Below, one piece after another: positions 34,701 through 46,874 of a DNA stretch of 64,000 nucleotides. The DNA is from Dryomyza anilis. Taxonomy: Eukaryota; Arthropoda; Insecta; Diptera; Dryomyzidae. Position 1 is the first letter of the stretch, and each line of letters begins with the position of its first letter. The translations under genes and the position numbers were made by a program. Where the stretch lies: assembly GCA_951804985.1 (NCBI GenBank), contig OX638135.1, positions 43,290,324 to 43,354,323 on the forward strand. The letters are read 5' to 3'. The notes under the pieces are model-generated. The model did not search any database. It saw nothing but the letters and a program-made list of their open reading frames with translations, and was not told where the DNA came from.

Positions 34701-37700
34701 GATCATTTGATCTTTTTGATCTTGTTGATCTTGTTGATCTTGTTGATCTTGTTGATCTTGTTGATCTTGTTGATCTTGTTGATCTTGTTGATCTTGTTGA
34801 TCTTGTTGATCTTGTTGATCTTGTTGATCTTGTTGATCTTGTTTATCTTATTGATCTTGTTTATCTTGTTGATCTTGTTGATCTTGTTGATCTTGTTGAT
34901 CTTGTTGATCTTGTTGATCTTGTTGATCTTGTTGATCTTGTTGATCTTGTTGATCTTGTTGATCTTGTTGATCTTGTTGATCTTGTTGATCTTGTTGATC
35001 TTGTTGATCTTTTTGATCTTTTAGATCTTGTTGATCTTTTTGATCTTTTTGAACTTTTTGAACTTTTTGATCTTTTTGATTTTTTTGAAATTTTTGAAAT
35101 TTTTGATATTTTTGATATTTTTGATCTTTTTGATCTTTTTGATCTTTTTGATCTTTTTGATCTTTTTGATCTTTTTGATCTTTTTGATCTTTTTGATCTT
35201 TTTGATCTTTTTGATCTTTTTGATCTTTTTGATCTTTTTGATCTTGTTGATCTTGTTGATCTTTTTGATCTTTTTGATCTTTTTGATCTTTTTGATCTTT
35301 TTGATCTTTTTGATCTTTTTGATCTTTTTGATCTTTTTGATCTTTTTGATATTTTTGACATTTTTGATCTTTTTGATCTTTTTGATCATTTTGAAATTTT
35401 TGATCTTTTTGATCTTTTTGATCTTTTTGATCTTTTTGATCTTTTTGATCTTTTTGATCTTTTTGATCTTTTTGATCTTTTTGATCTTTTTGATCTTTTT
35501 GATCTTTTTGATCTTTTTGATCTTTTTGATCTTTTTGATATTTTTGATCTTTTTTATCTTTTTGATCTTTTTGATCTTTTTGATCTTTTTGATCTTTTTG
35601 ATCTTTTTGATCTTTTTGATCTTTTTGATCTTTTTGATCTTTTTGATCTTTTTGATCTTTTTGATCTTTTTGATCTTTTTGATCTTTTTGATCTTTTTGA
35701 TCTTTTTGATCTTTTTGATCTTTTTGATCTTTTTGATCTTTTTGATCTTTTTGATCTATTTGATCTTTTTGATCTTTTTGATCTTTTTGATCTTTTAGAT
35801 CTTGTTGATATTGTTGATCTTTTTGATCTTTTTGATCTTTTTGATCTTTTTGATCTTTTTGATCTTTTTGATCTAGTTGATCTTGTTGATCTTGTTGATC
35901 TTGTTGATCTTGTTGATCTTGTTGATCTTGTTGATCTTGTTGATCTTGTTGATCTTGTTGATCTTGTTGATCTTGTTGATCTTGTTGATCTTGTTGATCT
36001 TGTTGATCTTGTTGATCTTGTTGATCTTGTTGATCTTGTTGATCTTGTTGATCTTGTTGATCTTGTTGATCTTGTTGATCTTTTTGATCTTTTTGATCTT
36101 TTTGATATTTTTGATATTTTTGATCTCTTTGATCTTTTTGATCTTTTTGATCTTTTTGATCTTTTTGATCTTTTTGATCTTTTTGATCTCTTTGATCTTT
36201 TTGATCTTTTTGATCTTTTTGATCTTTTTGATCTTTTTGATCTTTTTGATCTTGTTGATCTTATTGATCTTTTTGATCTTTTGGATTTTTTTGATCTTTT
36301 TGATCTTGTTGATCTTGTTGATCTTTCTCATCTTGTTGATCTTGTTGATCTTGTTGATCTTTCTCATCTTGTTGATCTTGTTGATCTTGTTGATCTTGTT
36401 GATCTTGTTGATCTTGTTGATCTTGTTGATCTTGTTGATCTTGTTGATCTTGTTGATCTTGTTGATCTTGTTGATCTTGTTGATCTTGTTGATCTTGTTG
36501 ATCTTGTTGATCTTGTTGATCTTGTTGATCATGTTGATCTTGTTGATCTTGCTGATCATTTTGATTTTTTTGATATTTTTGATCTTTTTGATCTTTTTGA
36601 TCTTTATGATCTTTTTGATCTTTTTGATCTTTTTGATCTTTTTGATCTTTTTGATCTTTTTGATCTTTTTGATCTTTTTGATCATTTTGATCTTTTTGAT
36701 CTTTTTGATCTTTTTGATCTTTTTGATCTTTTTGATCTTTTTGATCTTTTTGATCTTTTTGATCTTTTTGATCTTTTGGATTTTTTTGAACTTTTTGATC
36801 TTGTTGATCTTGTTGATCTTTCTGATCTTGTTGATCTTGTTGATCTTGTTGATCTTGTTGATCTTGTTGATCTTGCTGATCATTTTGATATTTTTGATCT
36901 TTTTGATCTTTTTGATCTTTTTGATCTTTTTGATCTTTTTGATCTTTTTGATCTTTTTGATCTTTTTGATCTTTTTGATCTTTTTGATCTTTTTGATCTT
37001 TTTGATCTTTTTGATCTCTTTGATCTTTTTGATCTTTTTGATCTTTTTGATCTTTTTGATCTTTTTGATCTATTTGATCTTTTTGATCTATTTGATCTTT
37101 TTGATCTTTTTGATCTTTTTGATCTTTTTGATCTTTTTGATCTTTTTGATCTTTTTGATCTTTTTGATCTTTTTGATCTTTTTGATCTTTTTGATCTTTT
37201 TGATCTTTTTGATCTTTTTGATCTTTTTGATCTTTTTGATCTTTTTGATCTTTTTGATCATTTTGATCTTTTTGATCTTTTTGATCTTTTTGATCTTTTT
37301 GATCTTTTTGATCTTTTTGATCTTTTTGATCTTTTTGATCTTTTGGATTTTTTTGAACTTTTTGATCTTGTTGATCTTGTTGATCTTTCTGATCTTTCTG
37401 ATCTTGTTGATCTTGTTGATCTTTTTGATCTTTTTGATCTTTTTGATCTTTTTGATCTTTTTGATCTTTTTGATCTTTTTGATCTTTTTGATCTCTTTGA
37501 TCTTTTTGATCTTTTTGATCTTTTTGATCTTTTTGATCTTTTTGATCTTTTTGATCTTTTTGATCTTTTTGATCTTTTTGATCTTTTTGATCTTTTTGAT
37601 CTTTTTGATCTTTTTGATCTTTTTGATCTTTTTGATCTTTTTGATCTTTTTGATCTTTTTGATCTTTTTGATCTTTTTGATCTTTTTGATCTTTTTGATC

Positions 37701-37948
37701 TTTTTGATCTTTTTGATCTTTTTGATCTTTTTGATCTTTTTGATCTTTTTGATCTTTTTGATCTTTTTGATCTTTTTGATCTTTTTGATCTTTTTGATCT
37801 TTTTGATCTTTTTGATCTTTTTGATCTTTTTGATCTTTTTGATCTTTTTGATCTTTTTGATCTTTTTGATCTTTTTGATCTTTTTGATCTTTTTGATCTT
37901 TTTGATCTTTTTGATCTTTTTGATCTTTTTGATCTTTTTGATCTTTTT
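34701..37948. repeat. GATCATTT-led module, copy 1 (long)
   Basis: It starts with an 8-bp GATCATTT. Order: V run, TATC units (near 34841), V run, GATCTTTTA (35015), two GAACTTTTT, two GAAATTTTT (near 35085-35100), short A run, F run with two V units, GACATTTTT, GAAATTTTT, one TATC after six T (near 35556), GATCTATTT, GATCTTTTA with GATATTGTT (35789), GATCTAGTT, V run, two GATCTCTTT, a cassette with GATC in place of GAAC (near 36283), two CATC units (near 36329, 36365), GATCATGTT, GATCATTTT, GATCTTTAT, GAAC cassettes (36778, 37345) and a long F run. The first two thirds recur at 39244-42050. Confidence 0.83.
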
Positions 37949-39243
37949 GATCATTTGATCTTTTTGATCTTGTTGATCTTGTTGATCTTGTTGATCTTGT
38001 TGATCTTGTTGATCTTGTTGATCTTGTTGATCTTGTTGATCTTGTTGATCTTGTTGATCTTGTTGATCTTGTTGATCTTGTTGATCTTGTTGATCTTGTT
38101 GATCTTGTTGATCTTGTTTATCTTATTGATCTTGTTTATCTTGTTGATCTTGTTGATCTTGTTGATCTTGTTGATCTTGTTGATCTTGTTGATCTTGTTG
38201 ATCTTGTTGATCTTGTTGATCTTGTTGATCTTGTTGATCTTGTTGATCTTGTTGATCTTGTTGATCTTGTTGATCTTGTTGATCTTGTTGATCTTGTTGA
38301 TCTTGTTGATCTTGTTGATCTTTTTGATCTTTTTGATCTTTTAGATCTTGTTGATCTTTTTGATCTTTTTGAACTTTTTGAACTTTTTGATCTTTTTGAT
38401 CTTTTTGAAATTTTTGAAATTTTTGATATTTTTGATCTTTTTGATCTTTTTGATCTTTTTGATCTTTTTGATCTTTTTGATCTTTTTGATCTTTTTGATC
38501 TTTTTGATCTTTTTGATCTTTTTGATCTTTTTGATCTTTTTGATCTTTTTGATCTTTTTGATCTTTTTGATCTTTTTGATCTTTTTGATCTTTTTGATTT
38601 TTTTGATCTTTTTGATCTTTTTGATCTTTTTGATCTTTTTGATCTTTTTGATCTTTTTGATCTTTTTGATCTTTTTGATCTTTTTGATCTTTTTGATCTT
38701 TTTGATCTTTTTGATCTTTTTGATCTTTTTGATCTTTTTGATCTTTTTGATCTTTTTGATCTTTTTGATCTTTTTGATCTTTTTGATCTTTTTGATCTTT
38801 TTGATCTTTTTGATCTCTTTGATCTTTTTGATCTTTTTGATCTTTTTGATCTTTTTGATCTTTTTGATCTTTTTGATCTTTTTGATCTTTTTGATCTTTT
38901 TGATCTTTTTGATCTTTTTGATCTTTTTGATCTTTTTGATCTTTTTGATCTTTTTGATCTTTTTGATCTTTTTGATCTTTTTGATCTTTTTGATCTTTTT
39001 GATCTTTTTGATCTTTTTGATCTTTTTGATCTTTTTGATCTTTTTGATCTTTTTGATCTTTTTGATCTTTTTGATCTTTTTGATCTTTTTGATCTTTTTG
39101 ATCTTTTTGATCTTTTTGATCTTTTTGATCTTTTTGATCTTTTTGATCTTTTTGATCTTTTTGATCTTTTTGATCTTTTTGATCTTTTTGATCTTTTTGA
39201 TCTTTTTGATCTTTTTGATCTTTTTGATCTTTTTGATCTTTTT
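37949..39243. repeat. GATCATTT-led module, copy 2 (short)
   Basis: It starts with 8-bp GATCATTT, then V run, TATC units (near 38115), V run, GATCTTTTA (38335-38343), two GAACTTTTT and two GAAATTTTT, matching the first 400 bp of the neighbouring modules. It then has a single A unit and about 800 bp of almost pure F units, broken by one GATTTTTTT (near 38598) and one GATCTCTTT (near 38814). The cassette-bearing part is absent. Confidence 0.83.
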
Positions 39244-42050
39244 GATCATTTGATCTTGTTGATCTTGTTGATCTTGTTGATCTTGTTGATCTTGTTGATC
39301 TTGTTGATCTTGTTGATCTTGTTGATCTTGTTGATCTTGTTGATCTTGTTGATCTTGTTGATCTTGTTGATCTTGTTGATCTTGTTGATCTTGTTGATCT
39401 TGTTGATCTTGTTGATCTTGTTGATCTTGTTGATCTTGTTGATCTTGTTGATCTTGTTGATCTTGTTGATCTTGTTGATCTTGTTGATCTTGTTGATCTT
39501 GTTGATCTTGTTGATCTTGTTGATCTTGTTGATCTTGTTGATCTTGTTGATCTTGTTGATCTTGTTGATCTTGTTGATCTTGTTGATCTTGTTGATCTTG
39601 TTTATCTTATTGATCTTGTTTATCTTGTTGATCTTGTTGATCTTGTTGATCTTGTTGATCTTGTTGATCTTGTTGATCTTGTTGATCTTGTTGATCTTGT
39701 TGATCTTGTTGATCTTGTTGATCTTGTTGATCTTGTTGATCTTTTTGATCTTTTTGATCTTTTAGATCTTGTTGATCTTTTTGATCTTTTTGAACTTTTT
39801 GAACTTTTTGATCTTTTTGATCTTTTTGAAATTTTTGAAATTTTTGATATTTTTGATATTTTTGATATTTTTGATCTTTTTGATCTTTTTGATCTTTTTG
39901 ATCTTTTTGATCTTTTTGATCTTTTTGATCTTTTTGATCTTTTTGATCTTTTTGATCTTTTTGATCTTTTTGATCTTTTTGATCTTTTTGATCTTTTTGA
40001 TCTTTTTGATCTTTTTGATCTTTTTGATCTTTTTGATCTTTTTGATCTTTTTGATCTTTTTGATCTTTTTGATCTTTTTGATCTTTTTGATCTTTTTGAT
40101 CTTTTTGATCTTTTTGATCTTTTTGATCTTTTTGATCTTTTTGATCTTTTTGATCTTTTTGATCTTTTTGATCTTTTTGATCTTTTTGATCTTTTTGATC
40201 TTTTTGATCTTTTTGACATTTTTGATATTTTTGATCTTTTTGATAATTTTGAAATTTTTGATCTTTTTGATCTTTTTGATCTTTTTGATCTTTTTGATCT
40301 TTTTGATCTTTTTGATCTTTTTGATCTTTTTGATCTTTTTGATCTTTTTGATCTTTTTGATCTTTTTGATCTTTTTGATCTTTTTGATCTTTTTGATCTT
40401 TTTGATCTTTTTGATCTTTTTGATCTTTTTTATCTTTTTTATCTTTTTGATCTTTTTGATCTTTTTGATCTTTTTGATCTTTTTGATCTTTTTGATCTTT
40501 TAGATCTTTTTGATCTTTTTGATCTTTTTGATCTTTTTGATCTTTTTGATCTTTTTGATCTTTTTGATCTTTTTGATCTTTTTGATCTTTTTGATCTTTT
40601 TGATCTTTTTGATCTATTTGATCTTTTTGATCTTTTTGATCTTTTTGATCTTTTAGATCTTGTTGATATTGTTGATCTTTTTGATCTTTTTGATCTTTTT
40701 GATCTTTTTGATCTTTTTGATCTTTTTGATCTTTTTGATCTTTTTGATCTAGTTGATCTTGTTGATCTTGTTGATCTTGTTGATCTTGTTGATCTTGTTG
40801 ATCTTGTTGATCTTGTTGATCTTGTTGATCTTGTTGATCTTGTTGATCTTGTTGATCTTGTTGATCTTGTTGATCTTGTTGATCTTGTTGATCTTGTTGA
40901 TCTTGTTGATCTTGTTGATCTTTTTGATCTTTTTGATCTTTTTGATCTTTTTGATATTTTTGATCTCTTTGATCTTTTTGATCTTTTTGATCTTTTTGAT
41001 CTTTTTGATCTTTTTGATCTCTTTGATCTTTTTGATCTTTTTGATCTTTTTGATCTTTTTGATCTTTTTGATCTTTTTGATCTTGTTGATCTTGTTGATC
41101 TTTTTGATCTTTTGGATTTTTTTGATCTTTTTGATCTTGTTGATCTTGTTGATCTTTCTCATCTTGTTGATCTTGTTGATCTTGTTGATCTTGTTGATCT
41201 TGTTGATCTTGTTGATCTTGTTGATCTTGTTGATCTTGTTGATCTTGTTGATCTTGTTGATCTTGTTGATCTTGTTGATCTTGTTGATCTTGTTGATCTT
41301 GTTGATCTTGTTGATCATGTTGATCTTGTTGATCTTGCTGATCATTTTGATTTTTTTGATATTTTTGATCTTTTTGATCTTTTTGATCTTTATGATCTTT
41401 TTGATCTTTTTGATCTTTTTGATCTTTTTGATCTTTTTGATCTTTTTGATCTTTTTGATCTTTTTGATCATTTTGATCTTTTTGATCTTTTTGATCTTTT
41501 TGATCTTTTTGATCTTTTTGATCTTGTTGATCTTGTTGATCTTGTTGATCTTTTTGATCTTTTGGATTTTTTTGAACTTTTTGATCTTGTTGATCTTATT
41601 GATCTTTCTGATCTTGTTGATCTTGTTGATCTTGTTGATCTTGTTGATCTTGTTGATCTTGTTGATCTTGTTGATCTTGTTGATCTTGTTGATCTTGTTG
41701 ATCTTGTTGATCTTGTTGATCTTGTTGATCTTGTTGATCTTGTTGATCTTGTTGATCTTGTTGATCTTGTTGATCTTGTTGATCTTGTTGATCTTGTTGA
41801 TCTTGTTGATCTTGTTGATCTTGTTGATCTTGTTGATCTTGTTGATCTTGTTGATCTTTCTGATCTTGTTGATCTTGTTGATCTTGTTGATCTTGTTGAT
41901 CTTTTTGATCTTTTTGATCTTTTTGATCTTTTTGATCTTTTTGATCTTTTTGATCTTTTTGATCTTTTTGATCATTTTGATCTTTTTGATCTTTTTGATC
42001 TTTTTGATCTTTTTGATCTTTTTGATCTTTTTGATCTTTTTGATCTTTTT
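39244..42050. repeat. GATCATTT-led module, copy 3
   Basis: It starts with 8-bp GATCATTT (39244-39251) and a V run of about 39 units, then TATC units, V run, GATCTTTTA (39756), GAACTTTTT pair, GAAATTTTT pair, A units, F run, GACATTTTT, GATAATTTT, GAAATTTTT, two adjacent TATC units after six T (near 40430-40440), GATCTATTT and GATCTTTTA with GATATTGTT (40647). From there to GATCTTTAT (near 41389) it tracks copy 1 at an offset of about 4.8 kb, including the rare GATC-type cassette (near 41114) and a CATC unit. It then gains an extra GAAC cassette with a long V run (41564-41900). Confidence 0.83.
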
Positions 42051-43382
42051 GATCTTTTGGATTTTTTTGAACTTTTTGATCTTGTTGATCTTGTTGATCT
42101 TTCTGATCTTGTTGATCTTGTTGATCTTGTTGATCTTGTTGATCTTGCTGATCATTTTGATATTTTTGATCTTTTTGATCTTTTTGATCTTTTTGATCTT
42201 TTTGATCTTTTTGATCTTTTTGATCTTTTTGATCTTTTTGATCTTTTTGATCTTTTTGATCTTTTTGATCTTTTTGATCTCTTTGATCTTTTCGATCTTT
42301 TTGATCTTTTTGATCTTTTTGATCTTTTTGATCTTTTTGATCTTTTTGATCTATTTGATCTTTTTGATCTTTTTGATCTTTTTGATCTTTTTGATCTTTT
42401 TGATCTTTTTGATCTTTTTGATCTTTTTGATCTTTTTGATCTTTTTGATCTTTTTGATCTTTTTGATCTTTTTGATCTTTTTGATCTTTTTGATCTTTTT
42501 GATCTTTTTGATCTTTTTGATCTTTTTGATCTTTTTGATCTTTTTGATCTTGTTGATCTTGTTGATCTTTTTGATCTTTTGGATTTTTTTGAACTTTTTG
42601 ATCTTGTTGATCTTGTTGATCTTTCTGATCTTGTTGATCTTGTTGATCTTGTTGATCTTGTTGATCTTGTTGATCTTGTTGATCTTGTTGATCTTGTTGA
42701 TCTTGTTGATCTTGTTGATCTTGTTGATCTTGTTGATCTTGTTGATCTTGTTGATCTTGTTGATCTTGTTGATCTTGTTGATCTTGTTGATCTTGTTGAT
42801 CTTGTTGATCTTGTTGATCTTATTGATCTTGTTGATCTTGTTGATCTTGCTGATCATTTTGATTTTTTTGATATTTTTGATCTTTTTGATCTTTTTGATC
42901 TTTTTGATCTTTTTGATCTTTTTGATCTTTTTGATCTTTTTGATCTTTTTGATCTTTTTGATCTTTTTGATCTTTTTGATCTTTTTGATCTTTTTGATCT
43001 TTTTGATCTTTTTGATCTTTTTGATCTTGTTGATCTTGTTGATCTTGTTGATCTTGTTGATCTTGTTGATCTTGTTGATCTTGTTGATCTTGTTGATCTT
43101 GTTGATCTTGTTGATCTTGTTGATCTTGTTGATCTTGTTGATCTTGTTGATCTTGTTGATCTTGTTGATCTTGTTGATCTTATTGATCTTGTTGATCTTG
43201 TTGATCTTGCTGATCATTTTGATTTTTTTGATATTTTTGATCTTTTTGATCTTTTTGATCTTTTTGATCTTTTTGATCTTTTTGATCTTTTTGATCTTTT
43301 TGATCTTTTTGATCTTTTTGATCTTTTTGATCTTTTTGATCTTTTTGATCTTTTTGATCTTTTTGATCTTTTTGATCTTTTT
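42051..43382. repeat. 1332-bp duplication, copy 1
   Basis: Order: GAAC cassette, four V units, GATCTTGCT, GATCATTTT, one A unit, F run, GATCTCTTT followed at once by the rare GATCTTTTC (near 42288), F run, GATCTATTT, F run, second GAAC cassette (42573), long V run ending in GATCTTATT, GATCATTTT, F run, second V run ending in GATCTTATT (43176) and F run. The last portion (42816 onward) is itself repeated 360 bp later. Confidence 0.9.
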
Positions 43383-44660
43383 GATCTTTTGGATTTTTTT
43401 GAACTTTTTGATCTTGTTGATCTTGTTGATCTTTCTGATCTTGTTGATCTTGTTGATCTTGTTGATCTTGTTGATCTTGCTGATCATTTTGATATTTTTG
43501 ATCTTTTTGATCTTTTTGATCTTTTTGATCTTTTTGATCTTTTTGATCTTTTTGATCTTTTTGATCTTTTTGATCTTTTTGATCTTTTTGATCTTTTTGA
43601 TCTCTTTGATCTTTTCGATCTTTTTGATCTTTTTGATCTTTTTGATCTTTTTGATCTTTTTGATCTTTTTGATCTTTTTGATCTATTTGATCTTTTTGAT
43701 CTTTTTGATCTTTTTGATCTTTTTGATCTTTTTGATCTTTTTGATCTTTTTGATCTTTTTGATCTTTTTGATCTTTTTGATCTTTTTGATCTTTTTGATC
43801 TTTTTGATCTTTTTGATCTTTTTGATCTTTTTGATCTTTTTGATCTTTTTGATCTTTTTGATCTTTTTGATCTTTTTGATCTTGTTGATCTTGTTGATCT
43901 TTTTGATCTTTTGGATTTTTTTGAACTTTTTGATCTTGTTGATCTTGTTGATCTTTCTGATCTTGTTGATCTTGTTGATCTTGTTGATCTTGTTGATCTT
44001 GTTGATCTTGTTGATCTTGTTGATCTTGTTGATCTTGTTGATCTTGTTGATCTTGTTGATCTTGTTGATCTTGTTGATCTTGTTGATCTTGTTGATCTTG
44101 TTGATCTTGTTGATCTTGTTGATCTTGTTGATCTTGTTGATCTTGTTGATCTTGTTGATCTTGTTGATCTTATTGATCTTGTTGATCTTGTTGATCTTGC
44201 TGATCATTTTGATTTTTTTGATATTTTTGATCTTTTTGATCTTTTTGATCTTTTTGATCTTTTTGATCTTTTTGATCTTTTTGATCTTTTTGATCTTTTT
44301 GATCTTTTTGATCTTTTTGATCTTTTTGATCTTTTTGATCTTTTTGATCTTTTTGATCTTTTTGATCTTTTTGATCTTTTTGATCTTTTTGATCTTTTTG
44401 ATCTTTTTGATCTTTTTGATCTTTTTGATCTTTTTGATCTTTTTGATCTTTTTGATCTTTTTGATCTTTTTGATCTTTTTGATCTTTTTGATCTTTTTGA
44501 TCTTTTTGATCTTTTTGATCTTTTTGATCTTTTTGATCTTTTTGATCTTTTTGATCTTTTTGATCTTTTTGATCTTTTTGATCTTTTTGATCTTTTTGAT
44601 TTTTTTGATCTTTTTGATCTTTTTGATCTTTTTGATCTTTTTGATCTTGTTGATCTTTTT
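43383..44660. repeat. 1332-bp duplication, copy 2
   Basis: The first cassette lies exactly 1332 bp (148 units) after that of copy 1, and the second cassette (43905) is again exactly 1332 bp after its partner (42573), so the 522-bp interval is conserved in length. GATCTCTTT with GATCTTTTC recurs near 43610. The V run after the second cassette is two units longer than in copy 1. The unit closes with a long F run (about 44229-44660) carrying one GATTTTTTT near 44598. Confidence 0.9.
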
Positions 44661-45353
44661 GATCTTGTTGATCTTGTTGATCTTGTTGATCTTGTTGATC
44701 TTGTTGATCTTGTTGATCTTGTTGATCTTGTTGATCTTGTTGATCTTGTTGATCTTGTTGATCTTGTTGATCTTGTTGATCTTGTTGATCTTGTTGATCT
44801 TGTTGATCTTGTTGATCTTGTTGATCTTGTTGATCTTGTTGATCTTGTTGATCTTGTTGATCTTGTTGATCTTGTTGATCTTGTTGATCTTGTTGATCTT
44901 GTTGATCTTGTTGATCTTGTTGATCTTGTTGATCTTGTTGATCTTGTTGATCTTGTTGATCTTGTTGATCTTGTTGATCTTGTTGATCTTGTTGATCTTG
45001 TTGATCTTGTTGATCTTGTTGATCTTGTTGATCTTGTTGATCTTGTTGATCTTGTTGATCTTGTTGATCTTGTTGATCTTGTTGATCTTGTTGATCTTGT
45101 TGATCTTGTTGATCTTGTTGATCTTGTTGATCTTGTTGATCTTGTTGATCTTGTTGATCTTGTTGATCTTGTTGATCTTGTTGATCTTGTTGATCTTGTT
45201 GATCTTGTTGATCTTGTTGATCTTGTTGATCTTGTTGATCTTGTTGATCTTGTTGATCTTGTTGATCTTGTTGATCTTGTTGATCTTGTTGATCTTGTTG
45301 ATCTTGTTGATCTTGTTGATCTTGTTGATCTTGTTGATCTTGTTGATCTTGTT
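44661..45353. repeat. Pure V tract of 77 units
   Basis: There are 693 bases, exactly 77 units of GATCTTGTT with no variant seen. One V and one F unit precede it (44643-44660). It has no counterpart in the preceding 1332-bp repeats. Confidence 0.93.
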
Positions 45354-45560
45354 GATCTTTTTGATCTTTTTGATCTTTTTGATCTTTTTGATCTTTTTGA
45401 TCTTTTTGATCTTTTTGATCTTTTTGATCTTTTTGATCTTTTTGATCTTTTTGATCTTTTTGATCTTTTTGATCTTTTTGATCTTTTTGATCTTTTTGAT
45501 CTTTTTGATCTTTTTGATCTTTTTGATCTTTTTGATCTTTTTGATCTTTTTGATCTTTTT
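45354..45560. repeat. F tract of 23 units
   Basis: There are 207 bases of pure GATCTTTTT between the 77-unit V tract and the GATCTTTTA that opens the 5.4 kb HOR. The same arrangement (V tract, F tract, GATCTTTTA) precedes the second HOR copy at 50186-50995. Confidence 0.92.
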
Positions 45561-46550
45561 GATCTTTTAGATCTTGTTGATCTTTTTGATCTTTTTGAAC
45601 TTTTTGAACTTTTTGATCTTTTTGATCTTTTTGATCTTTTTGATCTTTTTGATATTTTTGATATTTTTGATATTTTTGATATTTTTGATCTTTTTGATCT
45701 TTTTGATCTTTTTGATCTTTTTGATCTCTTTGATCTTTTTGATCTTTTTGATCTTTTTGATCTTTTTGATCTTTTTGATCTTTTTGATCCTTTTGATCTT
45801 TTTGATCTTTTTGATCTTTTTGATCTTCTTGATCTTTTTGATCTTTTTGATCTTTTTGATATTTTTGATATTTTTGATATTTTTGATATTTTTGATATTT
45901 TTGATATTTTTGATATTTTTGATATTTTTGATATTTTTGATATTTTTGATCATTTTGATATTTTTGATATTTTTGATATTTTTGATCTTTTTGATCTTTT
46001 TGATCTTTTTGATCTTTTTGATCTTTTTGATCTTTTTGATCTTTTTGATCTTTTTGATCTTTTTGATCTTTTTGATCTTTTTGATCTTTTTGATCTTTTT
46101 GATCTTTTTGATCTTTTTGATCTTTTTGATCTTTTTGATCTTTTTGATCTTTTTGATCTTTTTGATCTTTTTGATATTTTTGATATTTTTGATATTTTTG
46201 ATTTTTTTGATTTTTTTGATCTTTTTGATCTTTTTGATCTTTTTGATCTTTTTGATCTTTTTGATCTTTTTGATCTTTTTGATCTTTTTGATCTTTTTGA
46301 TCTTTTTGATCTTTTTGATCTTTTTGATCTTTTTGATCTTTTTGATCTTTTTGATCTTTTTGATCTTTTTGATCTTTTTGATCTTTTTGATCTTTTTGAT
46401 CTTTTTGATCTTTTTGATCTTTTTGATCTTTTTGATCTTTTTGATCTTTTTGATCTTTTTGATCTTTTTGATCTTTTTGGTCTTTTTGATCTTTTTGATC
46501 TTTTTGATCTTTTTGATCTTTTTGATCTTTTTGATCTTTTTGATCTAGTT

Positions 46551-46874
46551 GATCTTGTTGATCTTGTTGATCTTGTTGATCTTGTTGATCTTGTTGATCT
46601 TGTTGATCTTGTTGATCTTGTTGATCTTGTTGATCTTGTTGATCTTGTTGATCTTGTTGATCTTGTTGATCTTGTTGATCTTGTTGATCTTGTTGATCTT
46701 GTTGATCTTGTTGATCTTGTTGATCTTGTTGATCTTGTTGATCTTGTTGATCTTGTTGATCTTGTTGATCTTGTTGATCTTGTTGATCTTGTTGATCTTG
46801 TTGATCTTGTTGATCTTGTTGATCTTGTTGATCTTGTTGATCTTGTTGATCTTGTTGATCTTGTTGATCTTGTT
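46551..46874. repeat. Pure V tract of 36 units
   Basis: There are 324 bases, exactly 36 units, between GATCTAGTT and an F run. The equivalent tract in the next HOR copy (52247-52462) has 24 units. Confidence 0.9.
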
